Of a stretch of DNA of 64,000 nucleotides, positions 56,743 through 64,000 are shown piece after piece. The stretch is from Celeribacter naphthalenivorans (GTDB taxonomy: Bacteria > Pseudomonadota > Alphaproteobacteria > Rhodobacterales > Rhodobacteraceae). Position 1 is the stretch's first letter; each line of letters begins with the position of its first letter. The notes beneath the pieces were generated by a model. The model was not told the origin of the DNA and ran no database searches. It saw nothing but the letters and a program-made list of their open reading frames with translations. Made by a program: the position numbers and the translations under genes. Location: positions 372,001-436,000 of the forward strand of contig NZ_JAIVLK010000002.1 of assembly GCF_020524585.1 (NCBI RefSeq), read 5' to 3'.

Positions 56743-57492
56743 ATGTCCGAAACCCCTGACCTCATCACCCCCGCCATGATCCTTGTGCGCCCGCAGATGG
56801 GCGAGAACATCGGGGGCGCGGCCCGTGCGATGTGGAATTTCGGGTTGGACCGGATGCGGGTTGTGGCGCCGCGTGATGGCTGGCCGAACCAGAAAGCGGT
56901 GGCAATGGCCTCGGGTGCGGGGCGGTTGCTGGATGAGGCAGGATTGTTCGGTACGGTGCGCGAGGCGGTGGCCGATTGCGATTACGTCTTTGCCACGACC
57001 GCCCGGATGCGCGGCATCACCAAACCGATCATGACGCCGGAACGCGCGATGGAGCACGCGCGTGCCTTGGTCGCGGAGGGCAAGAAGGTTGGCGTGATGT
57101 TTGGCCCGGAACGTGCGGGGTTGGAGAATGAGGATGTGGTCGAGGCCAATGCCATCGTGACCGTGCCGGTGAACCCCGCGTTCGCCTCGCTCAATCTGGC
57201 GCAGGCGGTTCTGCTCATGTCCTACGAATGGGGGCGTCAGACCACGGACGTTCCGCCCGAGGTTATGGAGATGGCGAAAACGGAGTGGGCCGGTCACGTT
57301 GAGGTCGAGAAACTCGGCGATCACTACGAAGAGGTGATGGAAGAGGCCGGGTTCTTTTTCCCGGAGCATAAGGCCGAGAACATGAAGCTCAACCTTCGCA
57401 ATCTCTGGTCGCGCATGCCTTTGACGCGGGCCGATGTGCAGATGCTGCACGGGGTGATGCGTCAGATGAAGCGTTGGAAAGATCGTAGCTAA
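56743..57492 (+). CDS. trmJ: tRNA (cytidine/uridine-2'-O)-methyltransferase TrmJ-like
   Basis: 249-residue SPOUT methyltransferase: ILVRPQMGENIGGAARAMWNFGLDRMRVVAPRDGWPN is the family's N-terminal pattern, MFGPERAGLENEDV and VPVNPAFASLNLAQAVLLMSYE form the knot. The C-terminal extension (about 165-249) is TrmJ-like. Methylates position 32 of several tRNAs by family knowledge. Start at ATG 56743. Ends at a perfect-stem terminator. Confidence 0.88.
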   Translation: MSETPDLITPAMILVRPQMGENIGGAARAMWNFGLDRMRVVAPRDGWPNQKAVAMASGAGRLLDEAGLFGTVREAVADCDYVFATTARMRGITKPIMTPERAMEHARALVAEGKKVGVMFGPERAGLENEDVVEANAIVTVPVNPAFASLNLAQAVLLMSYEWGRQTTDVPPEVMEMAKTEWAGHVEVEKLGDHYEEVMEEAGFFFPEHKAENMKLNLRNLWSRMPLTRADVQMLHGVMRQMKRWKDRS

Positions 57493-57516
57493 TCTGGTCA
57501 CTTTGGACATGCGGAC

Positions 57517-57547
57517 AAGAGCGCGAGGGATGCCCTCGCGCTCTTTT
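57517..57547. terminator. Bidirectional terminator between trmJ and the SH3 gene
   Basis: AAGAGCGCGAGGG (57517-57529) and CCCTCGCGCTCTT (57533-57545), perfect 13-bp stem, ATG loop, T-run after it. It lies between convergent genes and can serve both. Confidence 0.88.
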
Positions 57548-57581
57548 GCGTTTCAAGTCTGGTGCGTTTTTAAGTCGTGGA

Positions 57582-58001
57582 TTACGACTGCGGGCGCACC
57601 ACGAGCGGGTATTGCCCCTCAAAGGCGGGTTTGCTCGGGTCGGGTTTCGCCTGCGGCACCACCAAAAGCCCGTCTGGTGCGGTCTGTTGCACCGGGACCA
57701 GATAGCTGCCCGAAACCCAAAGCGGCGCGGCGCCATGGGCGGACACCTTCACCCAACCGCCGCTGTGGCCCAGAGCGGTGAGCGGCGTGCCGGGTGCATA
57801 GGCGGTCACGGCGCGATAGCCGGTGCCGGGACCAGAGCGCGCGTTGAGCGTCACGCCGGGTTTGACCTTGTAATCCGCCCTGTAATTCGCATGCGCCACG
57901 GCTTGCGTTTGTGCTGTGGCGGCGGTGGGGGCGAGCATCGGAGCGGTGATGAGCGCGGCGCCCATCAGGGTGGCGGCGAGAATGTTGCGTTGAGCAGTCA
58001 T
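57582..58001 (-). CDS. Exported SH3-domain protein
   Basis: 139 residues. Signal peptide (ILAATLMGAALITAPMLAPTAATAQ). One bacterial SH3 domain: VTLNARSGPGTGYRAVTAYAPGTPLTALGHSGGWVKVS...WVSGSYLVP. Such domains bind cell-wall or other periplasmic targets; no catalytic domain is attached. Proline-rich tail. Confidence 0.87.
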   Translation of the reverse strand: MTAQRNILAATLMGAALITAPMLAPTAATAQTQAVAHANYRADYKVKPGVTLNARSGPGTGYRAVTAYAPGTPLTALGHSGGWVKVSAHGAAPLWVSGSYLVPVQQTAPDGLLVVPQAKPDPSKPAFEGQYPLVVRPQS

Positions 58002-58200
58002 GAGACGTCTCCTTTCGTCTGTACGAAGGAGAAACGCTTAAGGCGCCGGGCAGGGTTCCCCAAAAATTTCTCTCTCGGCGGTAACTTGCCGCACGTTTGC
58101 CAAGTCTCTCCTTGTGAAATTCATCCCGAAACGCTTGCCCTTCGCGGTGGACGAACCTAGGGTCTGCGCACGCAACGAGACGAGACCCCAAGAGGCCCAA

Positions 58201-59358
58201 ATGGCACAAAAACGCAGCATTTTCGAAGAGGTGGGCACAGATCAAAAGCCCAAAACCGCAACGGAGTCCAAACCCAAAGGCGGGCTGATCGAAAAGGGCA
58301 ACCGGGGCGCGCGCAAGGGCATCCGGGCCTGGCTTATGGTGATTTTCGCACTGGTGATGATGATGATCGCCGTGGGCGGTCTGACGCGGCTCACGGACAG
58401 TGGGTTGTCGATCACCGAGTGGAAACCCGTCACCGGTGCTGTGCCGCCGATGGATGAGGCGACGTGGCAGTCGGAGTTCGAGAAATATCAACAAATTCCG
58501 GAATATACGCTGCAAAACGAAGGCATGAGCCTGTCGGAATTCAAATCGATCTACTGGTGGGAATGGGGCCATCGTCAGTTGGGCCGAGTCATTGGCCTCG
58601 TCTGGGCGCTCGGGTTTGTCGGCTTTGCGGTCGCCAAAAAAGTCCCGACCGGCTGGCACAAACGGCTGATTTTCATCGGCGCTTTGGGCGGGCTTCAGGG
58701 CGCGATCGGTTGGTGGATGGTGTCCTCTGGGCTGACGGGCGAGATGCTCGATGTGGCCTCTTACCGTTTGGCGATCCATCTGGGGTTGGCCTTTATTATT
58801 CTGGGCTTCATCGCGTGGTATGTTTTCCTTCTGGGCCGAACTGAGGCCGAATTGATGCAGGCGCGCCGCGCCAAGGATGCAAAACTTTTCGGCATGTCCA
58901 CCGGCATGCTGCATTTCGCCTTCCTGCAAATCCTCTTGGGCGCTTTGGTCGCGGGCATCGACGCTGGCCGCGGCTATACCGATTGGCCGCTGATGGGCGG
59001 GCAGGTCTTGCCGCCCGATCCGTTCTACATCGAACCTCTGTGGCGCAATTTCTTTGAAAACCCGGCAACCGTGCAATTCATTCACCGCGTTGCGGGCTAC
59101 CTGTTGTTTGCCTTCGGCGTCGTGACTTGGCTCAAGGGCCGCAAATCCGCGAATAAAACCACCGTGGCTGCTTTTAACATGATGGGCGCGCTGCTGTTCC
59201 TGCAAGTCGTTCTGGGCATTGTCACCGTGCTGCATGGCGCACCTTTGGCTTTGGGCCTTGCGCACCAGGTGGGCGCCGTGGCGCTGTTTGTGGCGATCTC
59301 CCGCGCGCGCTTTCTGAGCCAGTTTCCGAAACCCCAATCGGTCCGGGAGGGCCTTTGA
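58201..59358 (+). CDS. ctaA: Heme A synthase (Cox15/CtaA type 2)
   Basis: 385-residue inner-membrane enzyme that oxidises heme O to heme A for aa3-type cytochrome oxidase. About eight hydrophobic helices. Heme-ligand histidine regions: WWEWGHRQLGRVIGLVW, RLAIHLGLAF, QFIHRVAGYLLF and LAHQVGAVALF; family start GGLTRLTDSGLSITEWKPVTG. AAGAGG precedes the ATG at 58201; the frame runs on upstream to 58114. The M32 peptidase gene starts at the next base. Confidence 0.95.
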   Translation: MAQKRSIFEEVGTDQKPKTATESKPKGGLIEKGNRGARKGIRAWLMVIFALVMMMIAVGGLTRLTDSGLSITEWKPVTGAVPPMDEATWQSEFEKYQQIPEYTLQNEGMSLSEFKSIYWWEWGHRQLGRVIGLVWALGFVGFAVAKKVPTGWHKRLIFIGALGGLQGAIGWWMVSSGLTGEMLDVASYRLAIHLGLAFIILGFIAWYVFLLGRTEAELMQARRAKDAKLFGMSTGMLHFAFLQILLGALVAGIDAGRGYTDWPLMGGQVLPPDPFYIEPLWRNFFENPATVQFIHRVAGYLLFAFGVVTWLKGRKSANKTTVAAFNMMGALLFLQVVLGIVTVLHGAPLALGLAHQVGAVALFVAISRARFLSQFPKPQSVREGL

Positions 59359-60840
59359 ATGTCTGCCTATGATGAGTTGATGAGCTACACCCGTGAGACC
59401 GAGGCGCTTGGCGCGATCATGGGGCGGCTGAGCTGGGATCAGGAAACCATGATGCCGCGCGGGGCCGCCGAGCAACGCGGCGAGGAAATGGCCGCTCTCG
59501 AAGGCGTGCTCCACGCCCGGCGCACCGATCCGAAAATCGGCGCTTGGCTGGAGGCAATCGACGCCTCTGTCTTGGGCGAGGTGGGGCTTGCGAAACTGCG
59601 TCACATCCGCCGGTCCTATGAGCGCAACACCAAGGTGCCCGCCAAATTGGCCGCCGAGATCGCGCGGGTGACCTCGGTCGCGCAGGGCACATGGGCCGAG
59701 GCCCGTGCGCGCGATGATTTCGCCCATTTCGCGCCGACCTTCAAAGAGGTCGTCCGCCTGCGCCGCGAAGAGGCGGCAGCTTTGCAAGAGGGCACGGATT
59801 TCGACCTCTGGGACGCGCTGCATCAGGATTACGAACCCGGCTCGACGGGCGCGGAGCTGGACGCGATGTTCGGCGCGCTGCGCCCGCGTCTTGTGGCGCT
59901 GCGTGATAAAATTATGGGGGCGGATCAGCCCAAAGGCCTCTCCGGCACCTTCGATGAGACCAAACAAATGGCGCTCACCGAGGGTTTGGCCGCCGCTTTC
60001 GGCTATGACTTCGCCCATGGCCGGGTCGACAAGGCGGTGCATCCGTTCTCCTCGGGGTCTGGCCTTGATGTGCGCATCACCACGCGCACCAACCCGGAAG
60101 ACCCGCTCAACTCGATCTATTCGACGATCCATGAGACCGGGCATGCGTGCTATGAGCAAAACATCTCCCGCGACTATTTGCTGACCCCTCTGGGCGAGGG
60201 CGTATCGATGGGCGTGCATGAAAGCCAGTCGCGGATTTTTGAAAACCAACTGGGCCGTTCGCGCGCCTTCACCGAATATCTTTACGGTCAGATGCGCGAC
60301 ACCTTCGGTGAGATCGGTGTGGACAGTGCGGAAGCGTTTTACGCTGCCGTCAACCGCGTCACGCCGGGCTATATCCGCACGGAAAGCGATGAGGTGCAGT
60401 ACAATCTGCACGTGCTGCTGCGCTTTGATCTGGAGCGTCAGATCATCGGCGGCGCGCTGGAGATCGACGATCTGCCGGAGGCCTGGGACACGCGGTTCGA
60501 GGCGGATTTCGGGGTCAAGGTCGACAAGGTTTCGAACGGCTGTTTGCAGGATGTGCACTGGCCCGTTGGACTGTTCGGCTATTTCCCGACCTATTCTTTG
60601 GGCAATGTCTACGCGGGCTGTCTGCACAAGGCGCTCCGGGCCGAGATGTCCGATCTCGATGCACAGATGGCCAAGGGCGACACATCCAAGGCGACCCGCT
60701 GGCTGGCGGAGAACCTGCAACAGTTCGGCGGCCTGCGCGAGCCGCGCGATACCATCGTGCATGCCTGTGGCTTTGAACCCACCGAAGCGCCGCTTTTGGA
60801 CTATCTCGAAGAGAAATTCGCGGGCATCTACGGGTTTTGA
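59359..60840 (+). CDS. M32-family metallocarboxypeptidase
   Basis: 493-residue zinc carboxypeptidase (Taq type). The zinc motif HETGH spans residues 258-262 (STIHETGHACYEQN), followed by the family block GVHESQSRIFENQLGRS with the third ligand glutamate and TPGYIRTESDEVQYNLHVLLRFDLER. Cytosolic, removes C-terminal residues. It abuts ctaA with no gap. The stop TGA is also the first three bases of a TGAGTATTT element. Confidence 0.94.
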   Translation: MSAYDELMSYTRETEALGAIMGRLSWDQETMMPRGAAEQRGEEMAALEGVLHARRTDPKIGAWLEAIDASVLGEVGLAKLRHIRRSYERNTKVPAKLAAEIARVTSVAQGTWAEARARDDFAHFAPTFKEVVRLRREEAAALQEGTDFDLWDALHQDYEPGSTGAELDAMFGALRPRLVALRDKIMGADQPKGLSGTFDETKQMALTEGLAAAFGYDFAHGRVDKAVHPFSSGSGLDVRITTRTNPEDPLNSIYSTIHETGHACYEQNISRDYLLTPLGEGVSMGVHESQSRIFENQLGRSRAFTEYLYGQMRDTFGEIGVDSAEAFYAAVNRVTPGYIRTESDEVQYNLHVLLRFDLERQIIGGALEIDDLPEAWDTRFEADFGVKVDKVSNGCLQDVHWPVGLFGYFPTYSLGNVYAGCLHKALRAEMSDLDAQMAKGDTSKATRWLAENLQQFGGLREPRDTIVHACGFEPTEAPLLDYLEEKFAGIYGF

Positions 60841-60884
60841 GTATTTGAACAGCAAAGGAGACATCGCCCTGAGGTGGTGTCTCC
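60838..60884 (+). repeat. TGAGTATTT element after the carboxypeptidase gene
   Basis: TGAGTATTT (60838-60846) and CAGCAAAGGAGACA (60850-60863), with GGAGACA (60857-60863) paired to TGTCTCC (60878-60884). The first three bases are the stop codon of the M32 peptidase. Same family as 20635. Confidence 0.7.
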
Positions 60885-60910
60885 GTTCGGTAAAATCGGC
60901 CGGGTAAAAG

Positions 60911-61861
60911 GTGAGTCTCGTGGCGCGTTGGCTAAAGGTGATGTTGCCGCTGATCTGTTTGGTCGCGGGAATGTTCGTGATCTATTTTTTGACGCTCTGG
61001 AGCGATCGCGATCTGGTTTCTCTGAGCTTTGTCATCGGCTTTCCCTTTGTGGCGGGGGGCGTTTTTACGGTTTTTCGCCCTAGAGGAGCGTTTCGGGGAT
61101 TGATCGGCCTGATCTTCTGGATCGTGCTGGTCATGGTGCTCAGCCTTGCGGGCTCACAGGCCTCGGGGTTCGAGGGGCTGATCTGTATCGCCATGGCGGG
61201 CGTGCCGATGATTGGGGCAGCACTTTTGGGCGGCGTGATCGCCCTGACCGTGCGACGCGCCAAGGTGGATCGCAAGACCACGACGGGCGTCTATCTTTTG
61301 CCTCTTCTGGCCTTTGTGGCGTTGGATCAGCTTCCCAATGCGCCGCGGATTTACGCAATCTCCAACACGGTCGTGATCGACGCACCTGCCGCCGCGGTGT
61401 TCGAATTCGTCAAAGAAATCCGCGACATCCGTCCCGAAGAGATAGACACCCGTGCCTCGCATCTTTTGGGCGTGCCGAAACCGACAGAGGCGCTTTGGGT
61501 CGAAGGCACTGAGGGCGTGGTGAGGCAGTCCTCATGGGGCGATGAGGTGCGGTTTCTCGAACATATCACCCGCATCGAGCCGGGGCGTGTGATCGAATGG
61601 CGCTTCGAGTTCCCCGAGGGCTGGGCCGAGGGTGTCGAAGACCCGCATCTGCAGGTCGGCGGCGCCTATCTCGATATTTTGAGTGGCGGCTATGAGATCG
61701 AGCCGATGGGCGACAAGACCCGGCTGACCCTAACCACGCGCAGCCTTGATCGCTCAGGGTTCGGGGCCTACGCGCGGTTCTGGCATCATTTCTTTATCGA
61801 GGATTTCCATCTGGTGATCCTCGATCTGGTCAAGCACCGGATGGAAGCCGCCAGACCCTAG
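60911..61861 (+). CDS. Membrane protein with SRPBCC/polyketide-cyclase-like domain
   Basis: 316 residues. Four hydrophobic helices in the first about 115 residues, then a soluble domain (about 140-310) like SRPBCC lipid-binding folds: NTVVIDAPAAAVFEFVKEIRDI, ITRIEPGRVIEWRFEFPEGW, GGYEIEPMGDKTRLTLTTRS. It may bind a hydrophobic ligand near the inner membrane. Start GTG 60911 with AAAGG close upstream; GTG 60920 is another option. Convergent with the HD gene, overlapping by 4 bases. Confidence 0.75.
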   Translation: MSLVARWLKVMLPLICLVAGMFVIYFLTLWSDRDLVSLSFVIGFPFVAGGVFTVFRPRGAFRGLIGLIFWIVLVMVLSLAGSQASGFEGLICIAMAGVPMIGAALLGGVIALTVRRAKVDRKTTTGVYLLPLLAFVALDQLPNAPRIYAISNTVVIDAPAAAVFEFVKEIRDIRPEEIDTRASHLLGVPKPTEALWVEGTEGVVRQSSWGDEVRFLEHITRIEPGRVIEWRFEFPEGWAEGVEDPHLQVGGAYLDILSGGYEIEPMGDKTRLTLTTRSLDRSGFGAYARFWHHFFIEDFHLVILDLVKHRMEAARP

Positions 61862-63036
61862 AGGGCGTTCCGCGCGACGAACCAAGGTTCGCATTTGGCG
61901 CGGATATAGGGCCAGAGTTTGGGGCAGCCACGGGCGATTTTGACGCCGACGCGGCTGTCGAGCTGGTGCAGTTTCACGTCATAGGTCCGCCAAGAGCCAC
62001 CGTCATCGGCGAGGTTGTGCAGCACCGGCTGGCAGCGGTCGATGGATTTTGCATAGATCGCGGTCGGTGTGTCTGCGGCCTCGAACTCGTCCCAGATGGC
62101 GCGGAATTCCATGGCCTGATCGGTGGGCAAAAGGCCAAAGAGCCGGTCGGCGGCGATGAGTTCCGCCTCTTCCTGAGCTTTCAAGGCCTCGGGCGTCACG
62201 GCGCCGTGGATCGGTGTGTCGCCGGCGTCAACCTCGACAATGTCATGCAGGAGGAGCATTTTGATCGCCAGATCGACGTCCACGCCATCGCCCGCATGAT
62301 CCGCGAGCGTGAGCGCGTAGAGCATGATGTGCCAGCTGTGCTCACCGGTGTTTTCCTTGCGCGAGCCATCGGCAATCGGCGTGGCGCGGTAGACGGTTTT
62401 CAGACGATCCGCCTCGCACCAGAACGCAAAGCGTTTGGCGAGGGTGGGATCGGTGTCCGCGCCTTCGAAGACGGCTTTCGTAAAGGCGAAAAGCTCCGGC
62501 AGGATGTCTTTGGTTTTCACCGCACGGCCCCGGCGCAGGTTGCCCGCAACGATCTCGCGCTCTTCGTCCAATTGCACTTTGGCACCAATGCTTTGCAGCG
62601 CAGGCGCGAGGTAGTCGATGGATTTGGCAAACCGCGCGGTCTCCGTTTCCATCGCTTCGAATTCGGTCCAGATGGCGCGGAAGGCGGTGCCGAGGTCTTC
62701 GGGCAAAAGGCCATAGATGCGGTCGGCGGCGGCGGCCTCGCGCGCGGCAATGTCGTCGGTGTCGTAGAGGATGTGGATCGGGTGATCGCCCGCGTCGACC
62801 TCGACGATGTCATGTAGCATGAGCATCTGGATCACGCGGCTGAGATCGACCTGATCCGAGGCCAGCGGCGCCATGAGAAAGGCCAAGAGGCAGGCGTGCC
62901 AGCTATGTTCAGCGGAGTTTTCGAACCGGGAGCGGTCCATGACCTGATTGGCGCGCTCCACCGTCTTGAGCCGGTCGGCCTCCATCAGGAAAGCGTATTG
63001 AGCGTCGAGGCGGGGGGAGGCGCTGTCTTTGGGCAT
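61858..63036 (-). CDS. Tandem double-HD-domain phosphohydrolase
   Basis: 392 residues with two homologous HD halves: (R)FENSAEHSWHACLLAF...MLMLHDIVEVDAGDHPIH in the N-terminal half and ENTGEHSWHIMLYALTLAD...LLLHDIVEVDAGDTPIHG in the C-terminal half, each with the H...HD...D metal set and ADRLFGLLP or ADRIYGLLP. Single-domain relatives (YfbR type) are deoxyribonucleoside 5'-monophosphatases. Duplication in one chain suggests an internal pseudo-dimer. The MITE-like repeat lies 7 bp upstream of the start. Confidence 0.87.
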   Translation of the reverse strand: MPKDSASPRLDAQYAFLMEADRLKTVERANQVMDRSRFENSAEHSWHACLLAFLMAPLASDQVDLSRVIQMLMLHDIVEVDAGDHPIHILYDTDDIAAREAAAADRIYGLLPEDLGTAFRAIWTEFEAMETETARFAKSIDYLAPALQSIGAKVQLDEEREIVAGNLRRGRAVKTKDILPELFAFTKAVFEGADTDPTLAKRFAFWCEADRLKTVYRATPIADGSRKENTGEHSWHIMLYALTLADHAGDGVDVDLAIKMLLLHDIVEVDAGDTPIHGAVTPEALKAQEEAELIAADRLFGLLPTDQAMEFRAIWDEFEAADTPTAIYAKSIDRCQPVLHNLADDGGSWRTYDVKLHQLDSRVGVKIARGCPKLWPYIRAKCEPWFVARNAL

Positions 63037-63043
63037 GGGGTCC

Positions 63044-63158
63044 TAAAGCGTTTCTCAAAAAGCTTGAGGCACTCAGTTTTTGAGAAACGCAGCAATATTA
63101 ATACAGTGTGGCAACGTTTTTCGCTCAATCTGATTCAGATTAAACGAAAAACGCTTTA
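63044..63158. repeat. MITE-like palindromic repeat, copy B
   Basis: 115 bp, inverted relative to copy A at 52392-52505. Ends TAAAGCGTTT and AAACGCTTTA; same internal hairpins. The right-end TAA is the stop of the small minus-strand gene beginning at 63425. Confidence 0.8.
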
Positions 63159-63425
63159 GTATTCGATGTCGTCCTCTGAGCCCGGCGGGGGCGCGGAGGC
63201 TTGGAGGCCAGCCTTGGCCTCAGCGATGCGTTTTTGCAAATACGCACGCGCGCGGGCCTCAGAGAGGCGAACGCGCGCGGCGGTGAGGAAGGCTTCTTGC
63301 GTGGTGATGGACGAGGCGCCGATCACACGGGCCACGTCCTGGATCAATTCGTCGGTGCCGACAATGTCGAGCGCCTCAATGGTTTCCTTCGCCAGATCGT
63401 CGGCGATGTCCTCCATGATCCCCAT
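63156..63425 (-). CDS. Unknown 89-residue protein
   Basis: Helical, acidic protein: DDLAKETIEALDIVGTDELIQDVARVIGASSITTQEAFLTAARVRLSEARARAYL, then a proline-rich tail ending DDIEY. No signal peptide. No family recognised. It lies 10 bp after the alpha/beta hydrolase gene on the same strand and is probably co-transcribed. Its stop codon is provided by the terminal TAA of repeat copy B. ATG 63416 is an alternative start. Confidence 0.72.
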   Translation of the reverse strand: MGIMEDIADDLAKETIEALDIVGTDELIQDVARVIGASSITTQEAFLTAARVRLSEARARAYLQKRIAEAKAGLQASAPPPGSEDDIEY

Positions 63426-63435
63426 AGCGCGCTCC

Positions 63436-64000
63436 TCAGCGGGTGTTTTCGGTCAGGCGACGGCGGACATATTCGTCCACGGAGCCGATCATCTGTTCCA
63501 TATGCGGGTCTTCAAAGAAGTGGCCCGCGCCCTCGACTTCCTCATGGGTGATGGTGATGCCTTTTTGCTCGTGGAGCTTGTTCACCAAGGACTGCGTGTC
63601 CTTCGGCGGCGCCACACGGTCGGCGGTGCCGTTGATGATCAGACCCGATGACGGGCAGGGCGCCAGGAAGGAGAAGTCGTACATGTTGGCGGGCGGAGCG
63701 ACCGAGATAAAACCGGTGATCTCCGGGCGACGCATCAAAAGCTGCATGCCGATCCATGCGCCAAAGGAGAAACCCGCGACCCAGCAATGTTTCGCATTGG
63801 GGTTCATCGATTGCAGGTAATCGAGCGCGGAGGCCGCATCGGACAGTTCGCCCACACCTTGGTCATACTCGCCCTGAGACCGGCCCACGCCACGGAAATT
63901 GAACCGCAGAACGGTAAAGCCCATGTTGTGGAAGGCGTAATGCAGGTTGTAGACCACGCGGTTGTTCATCGTGCCGCCAAATTGCGGATGCGGATGAAGA
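63436..64000 (-). CDS. Alpha/beta hydrolase (5' end outside window)
   Basis: Serine hydrolase whose reading frame stays open to the window edge: upstream of the ATG at 63969 it continues as LHPHPQFGGT, the family's oxyanion region, so the true start lies beyond 64000. The nucleophile elbow is AGFSFGAWIG, and a late histidine lies in GAGHFFED. Resembles the YsgG/dienelactone-hydrolase-like cytosolic esterases. Upstream gene of the 89-residue protein. Confidence 0.85.
   Translation of the reverse strand, partial: LHPHPQFGGTMNNRVVYNLHYAFHNMGFTVLRFNFRGVGRSQGEYDQGVGELSDAASALDYLQSMNPNAKHCWVAGFSFGAWIGMQLLMRRPEITGFISVAPPANMYDFSFLAPCPSSGLIINGTADRVAPPKDTQSLVNKLHEQKGITITHEEVEGAGHFFEDPHMEQMIGSVDEYVRRRLTENTR

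Noticed and set aside
57619-60864. Very long open frame on the minus strand opposite ctaA and the M32 peptidase
   Set aside because: It is rich in H, R and Q and lies fully antisense to well-identified genes; typical of GC-rich DNA mirror frames.

Overview
The window looks like chromosomal DNA of an alphaproteobacterium of the Rhodobacterales (roseobacter-like). The evidence is high GC with Rhodobacter-type codon use, a dusB-ntrB-ntrC-ntrY-ntrX-trkA-trkH-hfq-hflX cluster, NtrC without the sigma54-contact loop, a ChpT phosphotransferase, ornithine-lipid genes olsBA, a fused IspDF and Cox15-type heme A synthase. I cannot name the genus from sequence alone.

Layout. 1-3.3 kb, all minus strand: the 5' part of amtB, then the ispDF-pgpA-pncC operon. 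3.5-16.6 kb, plus strand: the nitrogen/redox regulatory and potassium-uptake cluster, ending with two unknown small genes. 16.6-28.5 kb: mixed metabolic genes (acetyltransferase, penicillin acylase-like enzyme, 3-hydroxyisobutyrate dehydrogenase-like enzyme, rlmE, NsrR-like regulator, MFS transporter, FAH hydrolase) and one AT-rich HNH gene that looks acquired. 28.5-29.7 kb: cobO and a small exported protein.

29.7-36.7 kb is a compact set around one LysR regulator. It comprises a Tat-exported zinc alcohol dehydrogenase, an exported cupin, an exported PQQ-type sugar dehydrogenase-like protein, an exported carboxymuconolactone decarboxylase-like protein, a cytosolic NADP-binding reductase, a cytosolic cupin resembling bacterial hydroxynitrile lyases, and an aldo/keto reductase. 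Three intergenic regions in this set carry the same dyad operator (CAYTCATGA-N7-TCATGARTG, with one half degenerate at 33649), which contains a LysR-type T-N11-A core. I infer that they form one regulon with matched periplasmic and cytosolic branches.

36.8-45.05 kb is an integrated element in the 3' end of tRNA-Ser(CGA), bounded by a 16-bp direct repeat. It carries a tyrosine integrase, a DUF262-HNH (GmrSD-like) protein as probable defence cargo, AlpA, a toprim primase, a DUF3987 helicase-like protein, two small proteins, tandem arm-type repeats at both ends, and a symmetric set of 9-bp iteron-like repeats. No virion genes are visible, so it resembles a phage satellite or small integrative island.

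45-64 kb, mostly ordinary chromosome: DUF2059 protein, rplU (with a helix-hairpin-helix tail)-rpmA, two acetyltransferases, obgE-proB-proA, chpT, DUF3553, olsBA, a thiE-like gene, trmJ, an SH3 protein, ctaA, an M32 carboxypeptidase, an SRPBCC membrane protein, a double-HD protein and an alpha/beta hydrolase cut by the window end. Two inverted copies of a ~115-bp palindromic repeat (52.4 and 63.1 kb) each supply the stop codon of the neighbouring gene, and three TGAGTATTT-type elements lie just after genes.
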